Shown here piece after piece: positions 33,082 to 44,754 of a DNA stretch of 64,000 nt. Every line of letters starts with the position of its first letter. Position 1 is the stretch's first letter. The notes beneath the pieces were generated by a model that did no database searches, had not been told where the DNA came from, and saw nothing but the letters and a program-made list of their open reading frames with translations. The DNA comes from Larix kaempferi. Taxonomy: Eukaryota > Streptophyta > Pinopsida > Pinales > Pinaceae. The stretch covers positions 18,311,501 through 18,375,500 of the forward strand of contig BSBM01000904.1 of NCBI GenBank assembly GCA_027924585.1, given 5' to 3'. The position numbers were made by a program, and so were the translations under genes.

Positions 33082-33732
33082 TGTTGGTGTCCATTTTTGT
33101 CACCATTTTGATCAGTAAACATGCTCTGATTGGCGTTATTTTCACTATTTTGATATAATAAGTCATTCTCCTTGCCATTCAGACCATCAATCAGACCCAG
33201 GTATGAACGTATTTGCATAGCAAGTAAATCTTGGTTAAATATCATCATTTTTATGGTTTATTGACAAACATCTCACATTTCTAGACGTGCTTGGCATTTA
33301 GTTTTTGTTCTACAGGTTGTGGTCGTCATTCAGACCTTCATTCAGCCGTGCGTTCATGCCGAAGACGTCGAGCCGCATTCGAACCACCATTCAACCCTCC
33401 ATTCATACCCACATAATCATTGGTTGAGGTATTTCGGGGCATTAAAGACAAAAATGATGATGTGGGTTCTGTTAAGGACGTGGCCCTCATCGTTCGTGAG
33501 CCTCCATTCTAGAATATTCGCTCTCTTGTCTGCCTAGCTCGACACCACATCACCTGCCCACATCAAGGATAACTAACGTACAACTGCTTGCGTCAAGGGA
33601 GATCAACGCCCGTGGACTCAGGCAAACGGCATGTGCGCTGTCGTAAACCACCTTGCAGCTGTTCTACATCCATTAAGACCTTTTTTTTTAGAGAGGTCGA
33701 CTACGTCGACCTTCTCACTTGTTGTAAGAACT

Positions 33733-33740
33733 TATATAAA
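33733..33740 (+). promoter_or_regulatory. TATA box in the solo LTR
   Basis: TATATAAA in the first third of the LTR, before the T-rich part, placed where a U3 promoter is expected. Confidence 0.45.
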
Positions 33741-34659
33741 GACGTTTCTTGTGAAGAAACGCAGCATATGCATATCATAGCACATAAACGATAGCCGTAA
33801 TTTTTCTATAGACGTTGTGTAATTTTTATCAGTTAATGGAAGTTCCAGATTCTAGTTGTTGATGTTCTGTTGTTGGTGAATTACTTGAGTTAAGCTTCAA
33901 TCCCTGATTGCTGAGAAGGGCCCCTCAACAACCAGAGGTTTTACTGTATATATTCTGCATTTCTTTTCTGCAAGTAAATAGTTTTCATTTCCAGTATTTA
34001 ATTTGGTTTCGTGTACATGACAGTTCTTTATTTCCTGTAACTCATATCTTGCTGCTAGTTTAATTTACAAGTTAAAATGATCGGTCATACTTAAGTCTTC
34101 TTAGTTTGCTTTCAGTTTTGTCATTTGCAATTAGATAAATCCAACTAGTTAATGTTTCAGTAGTTCAAGTTTAATTCATAGTTAGATACAGTTCTGCTAA
34201 TTTTTCTTGTAGTTGTAGATTAGTTCCATTTACATTTCAGCCTTGTTTTATTATGCCATAGAAATAGTTCATTTCCTTAGATAATGATTAGTATAGGTTG
34301 CTTCTTGCCATTCCAACATTAAACAGTCTATTTATTGCTTTCCTTGCACTGTAGGTTCATATGCATCAACCAGTTAGCGTTAAGATCATTCAGTCTGCTT
34401 CTTTCCTTAGTTTATATCGTTTTCTTCCATCCAGACTGTCTTTCAGACTGCCATCCGGATTGTCATACGGACTTTAATACTTTCTGCATTGTTTTTATGC
34501 TTGTTTAGAATCCAGTTTCTTAGGTTTTTTTTTTTTAACAAAACGGGTATTTTATTGAAAGAGTCTTCGGTTGGGCCGTGGCCTAATCAACCTACAATAT
34601 AATGAATCAAGCGTCAAATTAACACATTACAACATTTCTTAATTTAACAAGAAGCAATG

Positions 34660-37600
34660 CTATCGAATTGAGCTCCACTTAGGGTCTTCATCATTAATGC
34701 TGAGATCTCCTTGGGCCAGGAGGCAGGCCAAATTGGCTTTTGCATCAACTTCCTTATTCGAGCCACGCATAATATGGAAAAAGAGGGAAGATGAGAAGCC
34801 TTGCAGCAAATGCTGCAAACTTTGAAGAGTCTTGTTGAGGGTCGGATTGTTGACGATGTCACCCGAATTTAGGATCTTTATCAGAATTTCAGAATTGCCA
34901 AACACCTAAATTTCTTTAATGTCGTTTCCCTTAGCAATCTGACAGGCTTTTAAAAGCCCAAGGATTTCAGCGTGATTGTTAGTTCTCTGCCTTAATCCCC
35001 AGCTGAAACTTACATCCTGGTTTCCATCCGACGAGTATAATACTCCACCTGCTCCAGCAATCCCGGGGTTGCCTTTAGAGGCACCATCAAAAAAGATAGA
35101 ATCTTTTCCTTGAGATTTCCACTAGTCTTGAAAATCAGCGTCCTTATCTCTTAAACGCCATAATGGCTGTGTGAAAGGCAGAGCAATGTTCTTATTTCTA
35201 TCTCGAAAAACATAAGTGCCCAGCCATTTCTTTTCAGTAGGAGGAACTCGATTGGATTCTTGCAGGGATGGTTTGCCATGATTTCCAGAAGTAAAGCTTT
35301 GACTTTCACAGCCACCTTCAGGGGTGTTGTGGGTTACTGTTAAAAATTCCATCGTTCCTGGCGAGCCAAATGTTCCAACACACCAGTTTGGGGATTGCGT
35401 GGCAGATTCTATTCCAATTCGATTTTTTGTTGAGAGTGTGGGGATACTTCGAGTTCCAAGAAGAGAGAAGAGCAATTATGCTAATCTGCGATGGAATAAG
35501 GGCATTGAGTCCATGCAGGGAGAAGGACCAAACATCCTGAGCAAAGTTGCAATCAACAAACAAGTGATCTGCACTTTCGAGGGCGTTATAGCATAAGGAG
35601 CATCTATGCGGACCGATCACACCTCTTTTTAGCAAATTCTCTCCCGTTAAAACATGATTTTGCATCAGAGACCAGAAGAAAAAATTGATCTTGGGAAGAC
35701 TGAAAGAATCCCATACGTGCTTCCAGAAGGCTACTGAATGTAAAGGTAAATGGTTCGACTGAAGAGTGGCAAACCCCTGCGCGGCTGTATAGTATCCAGT
35801 TTGTCCCCATCCCCATCTATCCACCGAGTTCAAATGCACCGGAGCCATGCCCGTTAGAGCTGATAAAAGAAGAGATTTTTTATATTGCAAATGATCTGGA
35901 AGACAAGGGAGGTTCCATGCCTGCCAATTCCCAGACTCATCCCAGCTCGAAATATCAGCTAGCGAATGGAATCCGTGCAGTTTGAGCCAGGAGCGAGCTT
36001 CAAGGAAATCATCCGAGTTATCCAAATTCGCCATTCCCATGATTTTATCAGTCCATAGTAAGGTGTTTTTCCCATTACTAGGGATTCGATACAGCTGCTG
36101 TTGAAAAAATTCCATACCCCTACGGCAGAGATTCCAGACCAAGGTCCCTTTGGGGATGGTGTCAACCTGTAAATTTCGAAGAGAAACTCCAGTGAGATAT
36201 TTTTTCCTCAAAACTTGGCTAACAAGGTGTCTACTTTGGGAGAAGATATTCTAGAGGATTTTTCCACCCATGGCTATGTTGGCCAGACCCGGATCTCTTA
36301 TTTGCAACCCTCCTTCTGAGAAAGGGCGTTTTACAGTATCCCAAGCAACTAAATGAAATTTTTTGAGGTTCCTTTCCCACCTTGCCAAAGGAAGTCTCTG
36401 ATCAATCTGGATATTTGGTCCGTGATCATCTTAGGAGCAAGTAGGAAGGAAGCCTGGTAAATAGGCAAAGAGGACAGAACAACCTTGATTAAAATTAGTT
36501 TCCCTGCACTGGTAAGCCAATATCCTCCCCAAATAAAGATTTTGGTTTTCAATTTGCTTATTACATCGGTCCACAAGGAAGATTTGTTGGTGCCCAGTGT
36601 TAAGGGGAGTCCAAGATACTTGATTTTGTCCCAGGAAGCAAAGCCCGTGAAACCCAAATAGTGAGCAATTCTCTACATAGTAGGCTGATCTATATTCCAG
36701 CCATACACAACACTTTTTTTAATGTTAATAAGAGCTCCTGAGATACTGCAGAAGTCATGGAGGATCTCATAAAAATTCTTGGCTATCCTTATGGAGGCTC
36801 CACCCAACAGAAGGGAGTCATCAGCAAATAAGGAATGATTAATGGAATCTAAGCCTTTCGAGATCCTAATTACTAGGACTGTCCCATCTTTTTGTGCTGC
36901 ATTCAATTTCCTACTTAACGAATCCGCCATGAGAATGTATAGGTAGGGAGAGAGGGGGAAGCCTTGCCTTATCCCCCTCGTAGCTTGGAAGTAATTAGTC
37001 GGTCTGCCATTTACTAATGGGGCTATCCAAGCCTTGTCTATGCAGGCTTTCACCAAATTGACAAAATCATAACTAAAGCCAAAGGACAACAAAACTTTAT
37101 AGAGATAAGAGTGTTTTACCCGATCGAAGGCATTTGTCATGTCAAGCTTGATGAGCATCCCTTGTTCATGCATTTGAAAGCTGGAATGGATAGCTTCTTA
37201 CACTTGAATTACATTGTCCAGGATGTGCCTTCCTTGAATAAAACCACCCTGAGAGGGAGAGATGAGTTTCCCGAGCAGGGGTTTAATTCTGTTAGCTAAA
37301 AGCTTGGACATAATTTTATAGGAGGCATTGCAAAGCGAAATTGGCCAGAATCTATCAAATGTGCCGGAATTCACAACTTTGGGGATTAAGGTGAGGAAAG
37401 TGGAATTAGTGCTTCCTCCCACTTTGGCTGTTTGCTGAAAGCCTCTTATCATTCTCAGCAAATCGAATTTAATAATATCCCAGCAAATTCTATAAAAATG
37501 AATTGTGAACCCATCTGGCCCAAGGGCTTTGTCAGGATCCATGGACCAAATGACTCTGCTTATTTCTTCTTCGGTGAAAGGTTTTACGAGGACTGCGTTT

Positions 37601-38914
37601 TCCTCTCTGCTGACTAAGAGAAGGATGTAAGAGAGAAAATCAGAAATGACATCCCCATTGCCATCGCTACCATCCTTATATAGCTATTGAAAATGAGATT
37701 ATGCTGCCACTTTGATCCATTCGAATCCTTTGACAACTATTCCATCAGAGGCAGTTATTTCATAAATATGATTTCTAGAAAGTCTTGCTCGATACTGTCT
37801 ATGGAAGAAAGACGTATTTCAATCTCCTGCTTTCAGCCATATACTTCCAGACTTAAGTCTCCAGAGCTCTTCCTCTTTACAGAAGGAGTGGAAAGTGTTT
37901 ATTTGAGCCGCCTGTTCTTTTGGGATTTCAGTAGCAGTGATCTCCTTTTCTTCCAAAATCATTTGCAGATCTCCCAATTGTTGAACTGTCTCTTTCCTTT
38001 GACTAGTAGGGGTGATAGTGGGTTTTTTAATCCAAGCTTTCAAGGCTAGTTTCGTAGCCTTCAACTTCTGCTCCCAGACATAGCTGGGTGATCCTATCAC
38101 CAGAGTGTACCAAGCTGCAAGAATAGTTTCCCCAAAACCTTCTTTTTCAATCCAAAGTGGATTGAATCGGAAGGGAATAGGGCCTAGATTTTCTTCATCA
38201 TCCAGCTGTAATAGAATTGGTTTATGATCTGAAGTAAGCTTAGGTAATATTTTTGTGGAGATCAGCCTTTTCCCCATCAGGAGGGAATTCTGAACAAGGA
38301 AACGGTATAGGCGAGCAGCGATGTGATCAGCTCCAATTCTGTTATTAGTCCAAGTATAATATCCTTTCTTGGGCTTGAAATCAAGTAGATCCCAGTGGTG
38401 AATTAACTCCTCAACAAGTGGCAGCACTTGATCCCTATAATTGTTGCCTCCTCTCTTTTCTTTCGGGTTGAAGACAAGATTTAAGTCCCCTGCAATAATT
38501 ATATTCTAAGGGGTGTGAAGTTCTAAGAAATCAGATAAGGTGTGCCAACATTTTTTTTTTTTTTTTTCCAGATAAGAGGACAGGGACATAAAGATTAAAA
38601 AGTGAAATGGTGAGCTTGCTTGCATTGTGTCTGAGAATTGTGAATAGCCAATGTTGTGTCTCGAAAGAGCTTTATAAATGAAACTGGTCCTCCGCCCACA
38701 GAGTTGCTAGGCCGCCAGAAGAACCTCTTGCACTAATGGCCTTCCCAACAGTTTTCTTCCAGTTTGTTTTGCTGATCTCAAGAAGGGTATCCCTTTCAAT
38801 ATTGGTCTCTGGGAGCATGAGAATCTCGGGAAATTCAATTTTCAGTAGGTCCTCGACTGCTGCAGCTTTTAAGGGATTCCCCAGACCTCTGCAATTCCAA
38901 GAGACTAAGCGCAT
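34660..38914 (-). pseudogene. LINE-1 ORF2: endonuclease, RT, zf-RVT, RNase H; broken
   Basis: Translation starts MRLVSWNCRGLGNP at 38914, the AP-endonuclease start, with LPETN and later TSDHKPILLQL. RT carries MDPDKALGPDGF, FLTLIPK, KLDMTNAFDRVKHSY, GIRQGFPLSPYL and FADD (36817-36828). A zf-RVT region has CSLCYNALESADHLFVDC. The C-terminal RNase H has FFDGASKGNPG and HAEILGLL, but Asn replaces the expected Asp in VFGNSEILI. Breaks include an early stop near 38672, a long A run near 38555, stops at 37819, 37198 and 36673, and frame changes near 36350 and 35320. Such proteins nick target DNA and prime reverse transcription there. Confidence 0.93.
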
Positions 38915-40098
38915 TATTTACTGGGATTTGAGAGGGATGGGCCCCCTTTAGAAGGCCTTGTCCGAGTACTTCTTCCAATGGACATTTCAATGGTGGCTTG
39001 ACTGCCTTGCATTTTTTGTCTCTTCGCCTCTTCTACATGTGATTCTTTGTGAGATTTCCCACCAGCTCTTCTTGAGGGTTTCTCAAAGCACTTGTCTTCC
39101 AAGGACCCAGAGACTTCCGGAGGCTTCTTCCTTATGATTACTGCATAGGAGGGTGAGGAGGAAGTTCTTGAAGGGGAGCCAAGAGGGGCTGTCCCTACAG
39201 TTCCAAACTCTGATTCGGAAAGAAGGGGTTGATGTTCGGTCTCTTTGGTTACTGCTTCAGAAGTGTCAGTTGTTGTGATGAGAGGTTCAACAACAATTTT
39301 CGAACCCTCAACTAGTGGCTGCTCTTTACTGCCTTCTCCTTGAGCTTGTCTGATTTTGGTAGGACCGGAGCCCGTGGATGCTTCTTTTCCTTTGGTTCTA
39401 TTATTTGCCTTGACTGGAGCTTTTTTATGTACCTGTATCCATTGTTCTCCTTTCGTTCTCTCAACTTCTTCCTCCGTCTTTTTTTTGCAATAACGTGCAA
39501 AATGGCCGTAACCATGACAATACCTGCATTTGAATGGTAGTTGTTCATAATCCATCTCTTGGATGTAGGACCAGTCTGCTACTGTTAACTTTATTGCTTC
39601 AGGTAATCCTATTTCCAGATCAACCTGTACACATATTCTTGCACATGAATATTGGTATTTTCTTTCTGCTTGATCAATAAATTTTCCAAGTGTGTTGCCT
39701 ATGGATTCTAGTGATTTCTGGTTCCAACAATGCAAAGGTAGATGTGGGAGGCACACCCATATTGGGATTGCGGACGGCACGGCTTGTGTAGGGTCAAAGT
39801 CAGGGGTCCAGTTATTCAAGTACAAACCCTGGGGGCCCATAAAATAAGGTCCATTTCTGAAGATTAAACTTCTTTCTCCTACCGTATCAAAAACGAACAC
39901 AAAGAAACCCTTACCTACAAAATAGCTTCTGATGCCTTCTTTGACTAACGGGCGCCAATTCCTCTGTACCCATGCCTCAACTACTTTGGGAGAGGGCCAA
40001 AGACCTGTAAATTGTCCAATAGGGCCGCTTTCTGCTAGGTTCAAAGCCGATCTGCAGGTTTCTTCAAAAGGGAGGGCGACAGTGGGGATGCTATCCAT
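38914..40098 (-). CDS. LINE-1 ORF1: DUF4283 and CCHC zinc-knuckle protein, intact
   Basis: A 394-residue minus-strand ORF with no stop. Its N-terminal half matches the plant LINE DUF4283 RNA-binding module (VVEAWVQRNWRPLVKEGI, FVFDTVGERSLIFRNGPYF, SAIPIWVCLPHLPLHCWN). A CCHC knuckle follows (CRYCHGYGHFARYC, about residues 189-202), then a Lys/Ser/Thr-rich tail ending PSLSNPSK. The protein coats LINE RNA. Its stop codon overlaps the ORF2 start as TAATG at 38916-38912. It is the longest LINE ORF here without a break, in contrast to ORF2. Confidence 0.92.
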   Translation of the reverse strand: MDSIPTVALPFEETCRSALNLAESGPIGQFTGLWPSPKVVEAWVQRNWRPLVKEGIRSYFVGKGFFVFVFDTVGERSLIFRNGPYFMGPQGLYLNNWTPDFDPTQAVPSAIPIWVCLPHLPLHCWNQKSLESIGNTLGKFIDQAERKYQYSCARICVQVDLEIGLPEAIKLTVADWSYIQEMDYEQLPFKCRYCHGYGHFARYCKKKTEEEVERTKGEQWIQVHKKAPVKANNRTKGKEASTGSGPTKIRQAQGEGSKEQPLVEGSKIVVEPLITTTDTSEAVTKETEHQPLLSESEFGTVGTAPLGSPSRTSSSPSYAVIIRKKPPEVSGSLEDKCFEKPSRRAGGKSHKESHVEEAKRQKMQGSQATIEMSIGRSTRTRPSKGGPSLSNPSK

Positions 40099-41630
40099 TT
40101 TCTTTACAAATTTTTTATCAGCCTCGGTCGCTAAGCGTTTACCACACTTTTAAATCAACGATTTTAATTCAGACAGTTCCAGTGGAAGGGGGTCAGGGAC
40201 CTCGGGGCCCCCTCTTGGGGCCATGGCAAAGAAATCGAAGGGACAAGACCGTGAAGGAACGCACCAGGGCGAGCGTAGGTTCTTGGAGTGAAAATTTTCC
40301 CTTTAATCTATAATATTGAAAAGACGCCCAGTTTCTTAGGTTTTTGAACTGTAATATTTCTTGCAATTGTTTAGTATTCATATATGTAATTAGGACCTTG
40401 TTCTGCACTACATAGATTTTTAATTAAGTTTCACATCCATCCTTAGTTCTCATTTTACTTTCTTAACCTTGCTTTAATTTCTTTTCAAATTATGTCTTTC
40501 ATGTCTGATTTATTAATATTTTTTTGTCCTAGGACTTACCAATTTCATTCTTAGTTTAGTCTACTTCATGTTTGTTAAGATTGATTTAGGACTAAAACTT
40601 AATAATTTCATTCTCCAAAGTACATTAGTTTTGATAGTTTCTTCATTCAAGCATGGGATCTGTTTTTTCTCATTCACATAGTTAATGGAGATGATCATAG
40701 AATAGGATTTGGTTCAGAAATAAAATATCTTTATCAAGTTTTCTACTTGCTTCTAGATTACATTCAAGTTTTCTACTTGCTTCTCAATCAGATTCATTTT
40801 TCAAGTAAGTATCTTTATTAAGTTTTCTACTTGCTTCTAGATTACATTTGTGCCATGTCATTTGCTTATGGATAGAAAATAGATTACAATGTTTAAAGTT
40901 AGTTGTAATTGGACACTCTTTAGTTTGCATTTATTTGTATAAGTTAAACTAGATTTGCTTCCATTTTGTTTCCTTGTTACATTTGAAAGTCATTTTTATA
41001 CATTCTCGCTTGTTCCTACTACATTTGATACATTTTCTCAGAATCCTCAAGGAGAATGGAATTAGGTAGTTTAGTTTGATCTTGAGTTGAATATATGAAT
41101 AGTTTTTGAATTCATTAAGTAGTTTATAGTTTTGCTTTAAGTTAATATAGTTTCTTGTTTCCATAAGTTAGTTGTCAATTGAATCATTTCATTGATAGGT
41201 TTCTAAACTCATTTGTAGTTGTTTTCTAATTTCTAGACTAAGGTTTGAATCATTAGTCAGTAGTTTCCATTTTTCATTAAAGTAGTTTTGCTTTTGATCA
41301 AGTTTTGTTCCTAGAGTAATATTTGTTGTTTTTATCTTTTCAGTTATTGTCCATAGAGTAGAGTAGTATAGACTGATACTATTCTGATCTATTGGTCTAG
41401 TTAAGTTTAATCAGTTCAGTAGTTGTATTTCTTTAAGTTTGACTCGGTTTTTCATTTTGAAAGATCTTTCGATCTTTTCATTATTAAACATTTCCAAGGT
41501 CTGTTGAGCCGAAGCCTTAGGTCCCATTCTACCTCAGCATATACTGTGCCACAACTCTAAGATTACCAACCCTGATCGATAATTAAATATTTGGTGATTC
41601 CTTAAGACAGTAAATACACCCAACAACATT

Positions 41631-42120
41631 TGGATTCTCTCATGATGCAACACCATCAATCTCGTGTACTAGTTGTCATAGTTTCTTATAGGGTAACATT
41701 CCTCCTTGAGGGTGTCAATCAAAGCTGCCCAAGTCGGTTATGTCTTGTATCTTGTAGACTCATCTTTGGCATATCTCTCCCAATAACCATCCCACCAAAC
41801 TTTGACATGGGGGAGGGACTTAAGAAGTGCTAAGATGATCTTTTCACTATCGAAAATTATTTTAACATAGTAATAACCTTGTAATAGATTTAATTGTTTC
41901 TCCAAAGCATCTATTTCGATCTGGCCTTCAAATAAATAAATTCCAAAGTTAAACTATACCTTGAAGGGTGTTGTACCTTTGAAATTATTGTCGGTTGAAG
42001 ATGTCTTTGTTGTCGTTGGAAAACATTAAACAATCTGGGAAAAATTATCCATTATCTCGATCCTTTGTCATGTGAGGGCTTCCTTGAGCAACAACTTAAC
42101 CTGATCTCTTGCTCTGGAAT
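41631..42120 (-). pseudogene. Gypsy-B gag, N-terminal part
   Basis: The minus strand from about 42110 reads RARDQVKLLLKEALT, a stop, MDNFSQIVQCF, then FEGQIEIDALEKQLNLL, KVWWDGYWERYAKDE, PTWAALIDTLKEECYP and NYDNQY, the core of a plant gypsy gag. It stops where the solo LTR is inserted and resumes at 33076. Three stops are visible. Confidence 0.8.
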
Positions 42121-42256
42121 CTATCATTTCTTCCACCGTGCAAGGCTACTTAGACTGAGAAGAGTAGCTTTCCCCAAGCTCAATTAGTTTGAGACCCAAC
42201 TCTCAATACACGAATCTTGTCGAGGACATGCATTGAGAAACAACAAAGAGAAAATT

Positions 42257-42268
42257 GCTCTAATACCA
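42257..42268 (-). other. Primer binding site of Gypsy-B
   Basis: The minus strand reads TGGTATTAGAGC, one change from the initiator-tRNA site, two bases from the LTR end at 42270. Confidence 0.7.
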
Positions 42269-42269
42269 T

Positions 42270-42880
42270 TGATCTATATTATTTAAGCAATAAAATGAAG
42301 GTAGAAATATAACATGGAAAGACACACACAAAGATATTGTAGAGAGCACAATAGTGTAGTAAAACCCAAATTCTATTAATGAATGAAATGGAAAAAACAC
42401 TGCAAATTGAAAAGCACTACGAACTAGTCAGAAAGGTTATAGCTTATATGTGAAGAGAGATGTGTCAACTATGCTCACTCGCATGAAGATATTGCAAGAG
42501 GCCAAAGTCCCTTTTAACATAAATTGTGAAACATTAAGGGGCAAAAACCCTCAAGATCCAAAACCTTATCCCTAAGAGATGAAGTGGAAAAAGGGATGTG
42601 TGCCCCAAGGAGTCTAGTTGACGTGTTAATTTATAGGGGTCACAGATTACATATACAAACTTCATTTGGGGTGGATGATAGCCCATTGGAAAGATCTTGA
42701 TGAGACTAACATTTTTAAACTAAGGCTTATGGAAGCCTTCAACAACCCTGAGGCATCGAAGGGCCAAAAACCACTATTTAGAGCCTGAAAAATGCTTTTA
42801 TGACCTCAAAAACTACCAAGATGTGAAACCATTATAAATCAATGGAATAGGTGGGTGACCACCAATATCCACTTAGATCA
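42270..42880 (-). repeat. Gypsy-B LTR (611 bp)
   Basis: Read on the minus strand it starts TGATCTAAGTGG at 42880 and ends ATAGATCA at 42270, with inverted 6-bp ends TGATCT/AGATCA, and is followed by a primer site and gag. A purine run (GGGAGAG) also precedes its start, as if it were at the same time the 3' LTR of an element further right. No second copy of this LTR was found in the window. Confidence 0.65.
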
Positions 42881-43768
42881 CTCTCCCAACGTTGAGTTTT
42901 TTCAACTCGTCCTCTTTGGTTGATGACTTGTATGCTCATGCACAAAATCTTATCACATGGCTCAAAATCGCATCCTATTGTTTGACCTTCAACATTGGCA
43001 AGATATTTCTTTGAGGTCTACTTTTTGATATCATGATGCAACTTGGGATGGAATTTCCAACATTTTCCTTAGTGTGTCCTTTTATATTGCAATGATTACA
43101 TGGGCACTTGTTATCATTGCACTAAGAAATACTAAAATTCTTCTTCTTGTTCTTTTGTTTTGAGGATTTCAACTATAGGTACCTTTCTTGGTCCTACCTA
43201 TTGCTTCAATTTGTGTTGGTTTCTTGTTCTGGGCCTCATCAAATATGCCATTCTTACAAGCATCATCAAGGTCATTCATGTAAAAGAGGGAAAATTATTT
43301 TGAAAGTAACATTGGATGCTTCCTTGCTATTTCATGAATATATGTGCATCTTTAAACTTTAACTCTAACAATATGGCTTGCTTCTTCATTCAATGAGCTA
43401 TAGTCTTAGACATTTTATCTCTCTTGCTTGCCTTTGTATACATGCGCACCAAAGCAATCTTCCATCTATTTGCACTACTCATCAAACTTTCTATCACCAA
43501 CATGGCTATTATAAGTTTGTATATTATTGAGCTTATCTTCTACTCTAATAGAGTAATACAAGGCAAAGAAGACTAGTTTCCATGTTTAGATAATATAGGC
43601 TTCTTAACTTTTGAGTCCTCGTGGTCTATATCTTCTTCTTTGTGTTCAAGGTTCAATGAGTGTTCTTCTTGCTTCTTGTCCATCACCCCCATAAGTTGAG
43701 CCATCATATTTATCTGCACAAGGATTACTATACTTTAACAAAGTAAATTTAACTTATGGTCTTGTTGG
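42881..43768 (-). pseudogene. Gag-like zinc-knuckle fragment abutting the Gypsy-B LTR
   Basis: The minus strand carries MAQLMGVMDKKQEEHSLN, a basic stretch, then CPCNHCNIKGHTKEN (knuckle with the final Cys lost), FYMNDLDDACKNGIFDEA and INQRGRVEKTQRWES, with frequent stops and frame changes. It ends next to a purine run and the LTR at 42880. Copia-4 is inserted at its upstream side (43768). It looks like gypsy gag but I cannot assign the family. No RT text lies between it and the LTR. Confidence 0.5.
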
Positions 43769-44559
43769 TGTTAGGATATTCCTATACTCCATCCTAATCC
43801 TAGCAGCATTTTTATTATTTGCATTTTCAGTCATGCATTCACTTTTAGGGTTTGCATGCATTATTTAGGGTTTGCATGCATCCCAGTCATCAGTCACAGC
43901 ATCTAACCCTCAGCTAGCTAGCCCCTAGAGCTTCTTTCCACTCAGTTTCATCCCTCCTAGAGCTTAGTGCGCCCTCCTTTCACCTACTGCATGAGAAAGG
44001 CGCCCTTCCTTACCTACCATTCAGTTATCTTTAGTTCTTTCCTTGATTTAAGGCTAGACTAACTCTCAACTGACTATATCACTCTGATGGACCTCCAGTG
44101 AGACTTGACTACCCATTCTGACTTCAGTTAGCTCCTCATGCGCCCTCCACTGAGCCTCCTTCATTCAATTAGTTCCAGTTACACCTACCACACTTAGTTA
44201 GACTTAGTTTGACTGATGGTTGACAGTTACTTGAGCATTGATGACTCCACTAATGATGAGATAGAATACTAGTTGTGCTCCGATGACACTCCAGTGATCT
44301 TTTGATCACTCCATGAAGGCTAATTCAAATTGCCACCTTAGACATTCGAATCCTCATGCGTTGTACTATTTATTTGTCCATATTGTGATTAATTAATTAG
44401 TGTGTGTGAAGTATTTTTGCTTCTATCCGAGTTCTACTGTATTATTATTCTGTTGCTCATTATACTGCATTGACCACTCTTCTTCTATTTTCTTGCTGAA
44501 TCAATTACTTTCTTGTGAGGCATACATCATCTCTTAAATCTGCTGTGAGGATTTTCACA
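43769..44559 (+). repeat. 5' LTR of Copia-4
   Basis: 791 bp, TG to CA. It contains a short duplication of TTTAGGGTTTGCATGCAT near 43850-43885 that the 3' copy lacks. Confidence 0.92.
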
Positions 44560-44571
44560 TGGTATCAGAGC
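44560..44571 (+). other. Primer binding site of Copia-4
   Basis: TGGTATCAGAGC directly after the 5' LTR, a perfect match to the plant copia site. Confidence 0.93.
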
Positions 44572-44754
44572 ATGTTGAGAGTATTGTTTATCTCCATTCC
44601 TGATATTTTTTTGCAGGTTATTATCAAGATTTCGGGTGCAGCAGTAGCAGTTGCAGATATTCTCTATTGTTTTTGTAGGTCTTCTACAACTTCAATGAAT
44701 TCATAAGAAATCCCTCTTCTTTCTCCATTCAACTATGATGAATGGAAACAAAAA

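Larger units (their letters stand above)
34530..40327 (-). mobile_element. LINE-1: near full-length L1-type LINE with 18-bp TSD
   Basis: An 18-bp duplication CCAGTTTCTTAGGTTTTT flanks it (34512-34529 and 40328-40345), with a T run at the left edge that is the poly-A tail on the minus strand. ORF1 (38914-40098) and ORF2 (34660-38914) are in normal order, with about 230 bp of 5' UTR. Length of 5.8 kb is normal for a plant L1. It sits inside the solo LTR. Confidence 0.95.
33082..41625 (+). mobile_element. Solo LTR of about 2.7 kb, split by LINE-1
   Basis: It starts TGTTGG at 33082 and ends CCAACA at 41625, perfect 6-bp inverted ends. The flanking pentamers GCATC (33077-33081) and ACATT (41626-41630) are each one change from GCATT, the sequence needed to rejoin the Gypsy-B gag frame. 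Removing LINE-1 leaves about 2,728 bp of T-rich DNA with no gag or pol text on either strand, a TATA box and no primer site. The whole unit therefore reads as one large LTR left by recombination. An alternative is a non-autonomous LARD-type element. Confidence 0.65.
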
